Origin: Alistipes sp.
Lineage (GTDB): Bacteria; Bacteroidota; Bacteroidia; Bacteroidales; Rikenellaceae
DNA: 6,572 nucleotides
Direction: 5' to 3'
NCBI GenBank assembly: GCA_022511355.1
Contig: JAFLRS010000091.1
Coordinates: 1-6,572, forward strand
A model generated the notes under the pieces. The model saw nothing but the letters and a program-made list of their open reading frames with translations, ran no database searches and was not told where the DNA came from. Of the stretch, positions 1-6,572 are shown in pieces (the first letter of the stretch is position 1; each line of letters starts with the position of its first letter). A program made the position numbers and the translations under genes.

Positions 1-23
1 TCGATTAAAAGATTGAAGTTCAT
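1..23 (-). CDS. 5' end of a leftward gene cut by the window edge
   Basis: Only the first seven codons are visible (MNFNLLI, then a partial codon), so no function can be given. The start is not chosen from the codon alone. The 280 nt upstream of it aligns, on the minus strand, with the leader of the LRR lipoprotein gene at 2193, and this ATG falls at the position equivalent to that gene's ATG. Both starts follow a similar A/T-rich stretch, with CAAAA at 36-40 here and 2175-2179 there. The hydrophobic start (FNLLI) would suit a signal peptide, but seven residues cannot show this. Its start is inferred by homology to the other leader. Confidence 0.4.
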
Positions 24-304
24 AAAACTTAAACATTTTGGTACTGCGGACTCCGAAGCAGCGGGTTAGTCAAAAGAAAAGTGCGGAGTCGATTCGTTTA
101 TCTTCTATGAGGCTCTGCAAAGCCCTGCTTCAATAAACAATACCCCACACCCGCATTGGCATACAGCGGAAGCCATATACCAATACAAGGCGATAAGTAT
201 TCGTTCATCCCGAAGCATTGAAATTTGCAGATTTCACAGAAAGGATTAGCGAAACACTTTCACTAAAAATATGTAGGCGTCGGACACACGGCCCTATGCT
301 GTCA
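24..304 (-). promoter_or_regulatory. Structured 5' leader RNA, copy A
   Basis: This stretch has no convincing protein gene. Read on the minus strand it holds a series of stems: 258-266 with 246-254; 231-236 with 219-224; 195-201 with 139-145, enclosing 176-183 with 156-163; 120-124 with 111-115; and 84-90 with 49-55. Three stems contain a G.U pair that would be an A.C mismatch on the plus strand (262/250, 179/160, 120/115), so the transcribed strand is minus. Blocks in the same order recur in the leader at 1916-2192: ACATATTT, AAATCTG, AAATTT, CGGGAT, TGTGGnnTATT, CAGAGCCT, TAAC-8 nt-TCGGA. The leader probably regulates the gene starting at 23. A free small RNA is the alternative. Confidence 0.65.
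44..90 (-). other. Leader A start-proximal helix and possible pseudoknot
   Basis: GACTCCG (90-84) pairs perfectly with CGGAGTC (55-49) across a 28 nt loop containing a T-rich stretch. CTGC in that loop (61-58) can pair with GCAG just outside the helix (47-44), forming an H-type pseudoknot that ends about 20 nt before the ATG at 23. The helix is well supported by compensatory changes against copy B. The pseudoknot pairing is short and tentative. Confidence 0.5.
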
Positions 305-339
305 CAAAGATAAAAAACATTTTACTAACAACCAAAAAA
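305..339 (-). promoter_or_regulatory. Bacteroidota promoter of leader A
   Basis: The minus strand reads TTTTTTG (339-333), then 20 nt, then TATCTTTG (312-305). This matches the Bacteroidota sigma-factor consensus (TTG, 19-21 nt, TAnnTTTG) in both boxes and in spacing. Transcription would start a few bases downstream, near 300, and run leftward through the structured leader. It faces away from the promoter of the DUF4491 gene. Confidence 0.7.
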
Positions 340-390
340 GCATAAAAATATCCCCAAAATCGGCTATAGCGAGTTGTCAGAAAATTTCCC

Positions 391-398
391 TATCTTTG
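391..398 (+). promoter_or_regulatory. -7 box upstream of the DUF4491 gene
   Basis: TATCTTTG lies 31 nt before the ATG at 430 and matches TAnnTTTG exactly. The upstream box is poor: the nearest TTG (374-376) is only 14 nt away instead of about 20. The site is therefore either a weak promoter or one that needs an activator. It would give a short untranslated leader of about 25 nt and drive the DUF4491-CapA pair. Confidence 0.55.
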
Positions 399-429
399 CC
401 ATGACTTTATATTTTATACTTTATACACT

Positions 430-747
430 ATGGAACTGCACTTTTCAGGTCTGCTGACCGCTTTGGCGACATTCTTTACCATCGGTCTGTTTCATCCGCT
501 CGTTATCAAGGGCGAATACTACTTCGGCGTCAAATGCTGGTGGGCATTCCTAATCGTGGGGATAGCCACTATATGCGCCTCTCTGTTCATCGAAGAGAAG
601 TTCTGTTCGACACTTCTGGCAGTTATAGGCGCCTCCTCGCTGTGGGGCATAGGAGAACTGTTCCATCAGCGCAAACGCGTGGAGAAAGGCTGGTTCCCAA
701 AACGTCCGAACGGACACATATCATTACGCAAAAAACACAATGCGTAA
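430..747 (+). CDS. DUF4491 family small inner-membrane protein
   Basis: A 105-residue protein with three predicted membrane helices at about 6-26, 36-54 and 58-77, and a basic C-terminal tail. I recognise the DUF4491 pattern, common in Bacteroidota and of unknown function: an FHPLVIKGEYYFG block followed by CWW (residues 21-38), and GELF..RKRVEKGWFPKRP (75-93). The length fits the family. The C-terminus should be cytoplasmic, given its many Lys and Arg residues. The stop overlaps the start of the downstream CapA-family gene by 8 nt, so the two are very probably cotranscribed and translationally coupled. That hints at a cell-envelope role, but no activity can be assigned. Family call is confident; function is unknown. 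Confidence 0.85.
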   Translation: MELHFSGLLTALATFFTIGLFHPLVIKGEYYFGVKCWWAFLIVGIATICASLFIEEKFCSTLLAVIGASSLWGIGELFHQRKRVEKGWFPKRPNGHISLRKKHNA

Positions 748-1825
748 AGCGGCAGAATATATCGTTTTCACTCTTACGGCCTCCGTGCTATGCACGGCGC
801 TGCTACTGCACACTCCCGCAACAACGACCCTCCGACCCGAAGAACCGACGCAGACGGCATACGCCCGTCTGTTATTCGCCGGCGACATCATGTGCCACTA
901 TCCGCAAATAAATGCCGCCGCACGATTGTCCGAATACCGCGGATTCGACTTCATTCCCTCATTCGAATATGTAAAACCCTATTTCGAGCGCGCAGATGCC
1001 GTAATCGCCAACTTCGAAACCGTAGTGTCGCCCGACAACAGATTTGCAGGCTATCCTGCATTCTCCTCGCCCAAACAGCTGGCCGAAGCAATAAAGCAGG
1101 CCGGCATCGACATAGCCGTCACGGCCAACAATCATTGCTGCGACCGCGGACGAGGAGGCATAAAAGCCACAGCACGCACATTCGATTCGCTCGGCATACT
1201 GCGAACCGGCTCGTTCCCCGACGAAGAGGACTATTCGGCACACCGCATCGTAAGATTCGAGCTGAACGGCATAAATTTCGCGCTAATGTCATACACATAC
1301 GGCACCAACGGCCTGCCCGTACCCGACGGCTGTCGTGTAAATCTTATCGATACCGTCGCTATGGCCCGGGATCTGCTCGATGCCGCAGATGCTGACTGCC
1401 GGATAGTTTTCATGCACTGGGGCGAAGAGTATCAGCGCAGAATGAATGCACGGCAGCGACGTTTGAAAGAGTTTTTGCAGCGTCACGGCGCGGAGATTGT
1501 CATAGGCAGCCATCCTCATGTAATTCAGGAGGTCGAGACCGACAGCAACCGGATATTCGCGGCTTCGTTGGGCAATTTCGTGTCGAATCAGCGCAAACGA
1601 TTCAGCGACGGAGGTTTGATGGCCGAAATCGAGGTCGGAAAACACTTCGACGGAGAATGCCGTTTTTCGGCCCGGTTCACCCCCGTATGGGTGGCTCTGC
1701 CCGACTACCGTATACTGCCGCGCGAAGTTGCCGATACGCTGCCGCTGTCGTCCGCAGACCGCATCAAATACGAACAGTTCATATCCGACACCGACAGCTT
1801 GCTGTCCAACTGCAAGATTTTATAA
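740..1825 (+). CDS. CapA-family membrane-anchored metallophosphatase-like protein
   Basis: A 361-residue protein of the CapA/PGA_cap family, named after CapA of Bacillus poly-gamma-glutamate capsule synthesis, with a calcineurin-like metallophosphoesterase fold. A hydrophobic N-terminal segment (about 8-24) acts as a signal anchor or signal peptide, putting the catalytic domain outside the inner membrane. Family motifs appear in order: AGDIMCH (47-53), ANFE (90-93), TANNHCCDRG (128-137), HWGEEY (226-231), GSHPH (256-260) and SLGNF (276-280). The Asp, Asn and His residues expected to bind metal are present, so it is probably active. The real substrate is unknown: most Bacteroidota members are not linked to poly-glutamate, and no capB or capC homologue is visible. 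The ATG lies inside the last codons of the DUF4491 gene, suggesting coupled translation. Confidence 0.88.
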   Translation: MRKAAEYIVFTLTASVLCTALLLHTPATTTLRPEEPTQTAYARLLFAGDIMCHYPQINAAARLSEYRGFDFIPSFEYVKPYFERADAVIANFETVVSPDNRFAGYPAFSSPKQLAEAIKQAGIDIAVTANNHCCDRGRGGIKATARTFDSLGILRTGSFPDEEDYSAHRIVRFELNGINFALMSYTYGTNGLPVPDGCRVNLIDTVAMARDLLDAADADCRIVFMHWGEEYQRRMNARQRRLKEFLQRHGAEIVIGSHPHVIQEVETDSNRIFAASLGNFVSNQRKRFSDGGLMAEIEVGKHFDGECRFSARFTPVWVALPDYRILPREVADTLPLSSADRIKYEQFISDTDSLLSNCKIL

Positions 1826-1884
1826 TTGACATACATATCCCACCCATGCGGCCCGACTATAATTTCATTCAGCGGCCTCCAAAA

Positions 1885-1915
1885 TTTACCATTCCGGGAA
1901 AACTCACTATCTTTG
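1885..1915 (+). promoter_or_regulatory. Bacteroidota promoter of leader B / LRR gene
   Basis: TATCTTTG (1908-1915) is identical to the -7 box of leader A. The upstream box is imperfect: TTTA, with TTT at 1885-1887 lying 20 nt before the -7 box, in place of TTTG. Transcription would begin near 1920, giving a ~270 nt leader before the LRR lipoprotein gene. No other TAnnTTTG box lies closer to the ATG at 2193. The promoter sits 83 nt after the CapA stop. Confidence 0.6.
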
Positions 1916-2192
1916 CAACTGCCGAAGGCATTGCGCTTGAGGCAGACATATTTGTTTTACGCGAAAGCGTAAATGCTATTCTCTATGCAGTAAAATCTGA
2001 GAAATTTTCAGCAGAAACGGGGATAGGCATTGTTTTTCTGCGTCACCTTTGGTGGCGTGGCGTTGTGGCCTATTTAGTTTCGATGGTCTACCAGAGCCTA
2101 CTGCATAAAATAGGATTTCAATTCCACGCTTTCCTTTTTTTGTGTAACGCCGTTGGTCGGAATTGCTGCGGCATCAAAAACAAACTTAAAAT
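1916..2192 (+). promoter_or_regulatory. Structured 5' leader RNA, copy B
   Basis: This is the second copy of the leader seen on the minus strand at 24-304, with nearly the same length (277 against 281 nt from -7 box to ATG). Stems: 1956-1962 with 1967-1973, a perfect 7 bp hairpin capped by a GAAA tetraloop; 1992-1996 with 2004-2008; 2022-2028 with 2068-2074, enclosing 2041-2047/2051-2057; and 2119-2125 with 2159-2165. Several base pairs differ from copy A on both sides so that pairing is kept. The U.G pair at 2043/2055 would be an A.C mismatch on the other strand, so the plus strand is the functional one. It ends directly at the lipoprotein start codon, which suggests control of that gene. 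The ligand or signal is unknown. Confidence 0.68.
2119..2172 (+). other. Leader B start-proximal helix and possible pseudoknot
   Basis: CAATTCC (2119-2125) pairs with GGAATTG (2159-2165). The loop segment GCCG (2149-2152) can pair with CGGC (2169-2172) beyond the helix, again an H-type pseudoknot, ending 20 nt before the ATG at 2193. In both copies TAAC stands exactly 8 nt before TCGGA in this loop. Aligned with copy A, two helix pairs change from G-C/C-G to A-T/T-A on both sides. The run of seven T at 2135-2141 lies inside the loop, so it is unlikely to be an ordinary terminator tail. Confidence 0.5.
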
Positions 2193-3071
2193 ATGAAAAA
2201 GTATTTGATGTTATTTGCTACATTATGTGCATGCGTATCTGCATGCAAAAAAGAGAGTCTCAACGACAGTCTCTATGAGGAGATAAATATCCCGAGAGAT
2301 ATCTCAAAAGCTTTTCCTGACCCTAATTTTCGCGCATATGTTTTAGAGCAATTTGATACCAATAATAACGGAGTAATCACCAGAGAAGAGGCATTGGCAG
2401 TCACAAAGATAGATGTGTACAATTGCGAGATTGCATCACTTGAAGGAATCCAATATTTCACCAATCTAACACATTTGGACTGCAGTAGTAATCAGCTTAC
2501 CGAGTTAAATGTCAGCAACAATAAAGCATTGATTTATCTGGAATGCGGAGGCAATCAGCTGACAACTTTAGACATCAGTAAAAACACAGTCCTCAAAGAA
2601 CTCGGTTGCTGGCAGAACAAACTAGAAAGTCTTAATCTTAGGAATAATCCATCACTGAAAAATCTGCGTTGTAATTCCAATAAAATCAAAAATCTTGACA
2701 TCAGCAAAAATCTCGCATTGGAATGGTTCGTTTGTTCAACCAATGAATTGACAACGTTAGACGTCAGCAAACATACCAAATTGAAATCTTTATTCTGCTC
2801 CAATAATAAATTATCCGAATTAAATTTAACAAATAACACCAAGTTAGAATTACTTCAGTGTGGAGGAAGCACCAATAAAATCAAAGAGATAGATTTATCC
2901 AAAACCAATATAGGAAATAGTACTGAGACATATTATGCGATATTACTATTTCAGTATATGACATCATTAAAAACGCTTTATTTGAAAAAAGGATGGAGCA
3001 TATACGGCATAACTTACAATCGAAGCACCTACTATATTCCATCTACGACAAATATCGTTTTTGTGGATTAA
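2193..3071 (+). CDS. Leucine-rich repeat lipoprotein with EF-hand-like loop
   Basis: A 292-residue exported lipoprotein. The signal peptide (1-17) ends in the lipobox VSAC with Cys18 as the lipidated residue; the following KKES does not clearly predict surface display. A 12-residue EF-hand-like loop runs from Asp55 to Glu66 (Asp55, Asn57, Asn59, Gly60, Ile62, Glu66) within a segment often found before LRRs in gut bacteria. Seven LRRs of exactly 21 residues follow, of the LxxLxCxxNxLxxLdvSxN type, with Cys at 97, 118, 139, 160, 181, 202 and 223. A 50-residue C-terminal cap rich in Tyr and Thr ends the protein. The likely role is binding a protein or glycan partner outside the cell; no enzyme motif is seen. 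The gene is clearly more AT-rich than its neighbours and has its own structured leader. Confidence 0.85.
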   Translation: MKKYLMLFATLCACVSACKKESLNDSLYEEINIPRDISKAFPDPNFRAYVLEQFDTNNNGVITREEALAVTKIDVYNCEIASLEGIQYFTNLTHLDCSSNQLTELNVSNNKALIYLECGGNQLTTLDISKNTVLKELGCWQNKLESLNLRNNPSLKNLRCNSNKIKNLDISKNLALEWFVCSTNELTTLDVSKHTKLKSLFCSNNKLSELNLTNNTKLELLQCGGSTNKIKEIDLSKTNIGNSTETYYAILLFQYMTSLKTLYLKKGWSIYGITYNRSTYYIPSTTNIVFVD

Positions 3072-3121
3072 ATCGCAGTATCGGGCCGCATTATGAAAGA
3101 TGCGGCCCATTTTAAGCGATT
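3071..3121 (+). terminator. Hairpin terminator after the LRR gene
   Basis: GGGCCGCAT (3083-3091) and ATGCGGCCC (3100-3108) form a perfect 9 bp GC-rich stem with an 8 nt loop, followed by ATTTTAA. An outer helix, AATCGC (3071-3076) with GCGATT (3116-3121), encloses it and overlaps the last base of the LRR stop codon. The T tract is only four bases, so termination may be partial. The hairpin separates the LRR gene from the ettA promoter. Confidence 0.7.
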
Positions 3122-3139
3122 TGGCCCTGACAAATAAAA

Positions 3140-3170
3140 TTGCGCCATCCGCGATTTTTTCCTATATTTG
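3140..3170 (+). promoter_or_regulatory. Promoter of the ettA-hisS-peptidase operon
   Basis: TTG (3140-3142), then exactly 20 nt, then TATATTTG (3163-3170): a good match to the Bacteroidota consensus. The ATG at 3210 lies 39 nt after the -7 box, leaving a leader of about 35 nt. No other promoter-like site is needed for hisS or the peptidase, given the 4 and 13 nt gaps between the genes. Confidence 0.7.
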
Positions 3171-3209
3171 TGCGGAATATATACACAGCGAAAATTTATT
3201 TGATTACAT

Positions 3210-4883
<1,674 letters not shown>

Positions 4884-4887
4884 CAAT

Positions 4888-6237
4888 ATGCAAAAACCGT
4901 CAATACCCAAAGGCACGCGCGACTTCTCGCCCGTCGAGATGAGCCGCCGCCAATATATATTCGACACCGTTCGCAGCGTATTCCGCAGCTATGGATTCGC
5001 TCCGCTCGAGACTCCGGCCATGGAGAACCTCTCCACCCTTTTAGGCAAGTACGGCGACGAAGGCGACAAACTGCTCTTCAAGATTCTCAATTCGGGCGAC
5101 TATGCAGCCAATCTCTCGCAGGAGGAGATGCGCAACGCCTCGAAAATCTGCGAAAAGGGGTTGCGTTACGACCTTACCGTTCCGTTCGCACGCTACGTGG
5201 TGCAGCATCAGAACGAAATAGTATTCCCCTTCAAGCGATTCCAGATTCAGCCGGTATGGCGTGCCGACCGTCCGCAAAAAGGACGTTATCGTGAGTTCTA
5301 TCAGTGCGATGTGGATGTTATAGGTTCGCGTTCGCTGCTCAACGAAGCCGAACTGGTCGAAATCGTGGAGTCAGTATTCGGCAAACTCGGAATAGCCGTT
5401 ACGCTCAAAATCAACAACCGGAAGATTCTCTACGGCATAGCCGAAACCATCGGTCACGCCGACAAAATGACCGACATAACGGTGGCAATCGACAAGCTCG
5501 AAAAGATAGGACTCGACAACGTGAATGCCGAACTGCGCGAACGCGGACTCGACGACACGGCCGTTGCGGCATTGCAGCCTATTCTGGAGCTGACCGGCAC
5601 CAACGCCGAAAAACTCGACAAGCTGTCGCAGATTCTTGCATCGTCGGAGACCGGCATGGCCGGAATAGCCGAAATGCGCACTCTGTTCGGATACATAGAG
5701 CGTGCGGGAGTAACCATAGAGGTGGAACTCGATCTCTCGCTCGCCCGCGGTCTCAACTACTACACGGGAGCCATTTTCGAGGTTAAGGCACGCGACTACG
5801 CCATAGGTTCGATTTGCGGAGGAGGACGTTACGACAATCTTACCGGCATATTCGGACTGCCCGACGTCTCGGGCGTGGGCATATCGTTCGGGGCAGACCG
5901 CATCTACGACGTAATGACGGGACTCGAACTGTTTCCCGAAAATGTGGACTGCTCGACCTTCGTACTCTTCGCCAATCTCGGTGCCGAAGAGGAGTCGGCG
6001 TCGCTGCGTCTGCTCTCGCAGATCCGCAAAAACGGAACAGCCGCCGAAATTTATCCCGAAAACGGAAAGATGAAGAAGCAAATGGAGTATGCCGACCGTC
6101 GCAACATCCCCTATGTGGTGATAATCGGCAGCCGCGAACTCGAAACCCGATGCGCAACCGTAAAGGATATGCGTTCGGGAGAACAGACTCAAGTGGAGTT
6201 CGACGCCATCGCGCAGTTCTTCACCGCACGCAATTAG
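4888..6237 (+). CDS. hisS: Histidyl-tRNA synthetase
   Basis: A 449-residue class II aminoacyl-tRNA synthetase that charges tRNA-His with histidine in the cytoplasm. The N-terminus has the PKGTRDFSP start (7-15). LRYDLTVPFARY (92-103) lies in the catalytic core; motif 2 spans about 117-141 (WRADRPQKGRYREF, with Arg125 as the likely ATP-binding Arg). The histidine-specific loop LARGLNYYTG (285-294) contains Arg287, equivalent to the catalytic Arg of the E. coli enzyme. Motif 3 is GVGISFGADRIYD (329-341). The C-terminal anticodon-binding domain covers about 355-445. It is somewhat longer than the E. coli enzyme (424), as in Bacteroidota. The ATG follows the ettA stop by 4 nt, so the genes are almost surely cotranscribed. 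All key residues seen are intact. Confidence 0.95.
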   Translation: MQKPSIPKGTRDFSPVEMSRRQYIFDTVRSVFRSYGFAPLETPAMENLSTLLGKYGDEGDKLLFKILNSGDYAANLSQEEMRNASKICEKGLRYDLTVPFARYVVQHQNEIVFPFKRFQIQPVWRADRPQKGRYREFYQCDVDVIGSRSLLNEAELVEIVESVFGKLGIAVTLKINNRKILYGIAETIGHADKMTDITVAIDKLEKIGLDNVNAELRERGLDDTAVAALQPILELTGTNAEKLDKLSQILASSETGMAGIAEMRTLFGYIERAGVTIEVELDLSLARGLNYYTGAIFEVKARDYAIGSICGGGRYDNLTGIFGLPDVSGVGISFGADRIYDVMTGLELFPENVDCSTFVLFANLGAEEESASLRLLSQIRKNGTAAEIYPENGKMKKQMEYADRRNIPYVVIIGSRELETRCATVKDMRSGEQTQVEFDAIAQFFTARN

Positions 6238-6250
6238 CGACATCCGTCAA

Positions 6251-6572
6251 ATGAGGTTGAACATCCGGACGCTGCGACTGACGGCACTGCTTGCAGCCGT
6301 GCTGTGGATTCTGCCTGCTGACGCACAGCAGGCGGTTTCCGATTCGTTGCGCAACGCCGAAAAGGAACTCCGGCACCGATACGACAACCTCCAACAGCAG
6401 CGCAAGCTGTTGAGCGTGTTCAACTATCTGAACAATTTGTATGTCGATCGCACCGACATGGCTCCTCTGGTCGAGAAGGCCGTAATCGGTATGCTCGAAG
6501 AGCTCGACCCTCATTCGTCATATCTGTCGCCGGCCGAACTTAAAAGCGCACAGGAGCAATTCGACGGCGAAT
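6251..6572 (+). CDS. S41 family C-terminal processing peptidase, N-terminal part
   Basis: The first 107 codons of a gene cut by the right edge. The start ATG lies 13 nt after hisS and gives a signal peptide (positive MRLNIRTLR, hydrophobic core to about 22, cleavage probably after ADA near residue 25). Next come a charged coiled-coil-prone stretch and the N-terminal S41 domain with Y-V-D (about 60-62) and the marker GMLEELDPHSSYLSP (about 75-89), followed by a segment heading into the expected FxG motif. This is typical of Bacteroidota CtpA/Prc-like periplasmic serine proteases that trim envelope proteins. The PDZ domain and Ser/Lys catalytic residues would lie beyond the window, so activity cannot be checked. 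Likely the third gene of the ettA operon. Confidence 0.85.
   Translation, partial: MRLNIRTLRLTALLAAVLWILPADAQQAVSDSLRNAEKELRHRYDNLQQQRKLLSVFNYLNNLYVDRTDMAPLVEKAVIGMLEELDPHSSYLSPAELKSAQEQFDGE

Noticed and set aside
98..208. Minus-strand open frame of 36 codons in leader A (starting MNEYLSPC)
   Set aside because: It could be a leader peptide, but the matching region of copy B has no equivalent start, stop or similar residues, and the stems run through it. Peptide conservation is not supported.
24..304. Leader A as tmRNA, RNase P RNA or 6S RNA
   Set aside because: None of the conserved cores I know for tmRNA or RNase P is visible, there is no long closing stem as in 6S RNA, and a second copy ends at a start codon, which fits a cis-acting leader better.
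1826..1863. TTGACA (1826-1831) and TATAAT (1858-1863) resembling an E. coli sigma70 promoter
   Set aside because: The spacing is 26 nt instead of about 17, and Bacteroidota use a different consensus. The TAnnTTTG box at 1908 is the better candidate.
2129..2142. T-rich run as an intrinsic terminator ending a free small RNA
   Set aside because: No strong stem lies directly before it; the run sits inside the loop of the 2119-2125/2159-2165 helix, and similarity to copy A continues past it to the start codon. A partial or regulated stop here is not excluded.
1657..2196. Open frame of 179 codons overlapping the capA end and running to the LRR start
   Set aside because: It overlaps capA by 169 nt out of frame and then runs through the structured leader. 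The equivalent frame in the other leader copy has a stop at 98-100 and a different amino acid sequence, while RNA pairing is kept. It is most likely an accidental open frame.

Overview
The window looks like chromosomal DNA of a Bacteroidota bacterium, probably order Bacteroidales. Promoters have the Bacteroidota form (TTG, about 20 nt, TAnnTTTG), Shine-Dalgarno sites are weak, and a DUF4491 protein is present. Codon use and moderate GC would suit an Alistipes/Rikenellaceae-like genome, but that is a guess.

Layout. 1-312 is transcribed leftward: a Bacteroidota promoter, a ~280 nt structured leader, and the first codons of a gene cut by the window edge. 391-1825 is a rightward pair: a three-helix DUF4491 membrane protein overlapping a membrane-anchored CapA-family metallophosphatase by 8 nt. 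1908-2192 is a second promoter plus ~280 nt leader, followed by an AT-rich gene (2193-3071) for a lipoprotein with an EF-hand-like loop and seven 21-residue leucine-rich repeats. After a strong hairpin, a new promoter at 3140-3170 starts a compact housekeeping operon: the ABC-F translation factor ettA, hisS (4 nt gap), and an exported S41 C-terminal processing peptidase (13 nt gap, cut by the right edge).

The main discovery candidate is that the two leaders, on opposite strands about 1.6 kb apart, are diverged copies of one element. They share the same promoter core, the same 30 nt distance to an ACATATTT block, sequence blocks in the same order, stems kept by compensatory base changes, and a possible pseudoknot ending 19-20 nt before the start codon. 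G.U pairs in the stems make sense only on the transcribed strand of each copy. This looks like a conserved cis-acting RNA leader controlling at least one surface lipoprotein and one unseen neighbour gene. I cannot place it in a known RNA family from memory, and no search was possible.
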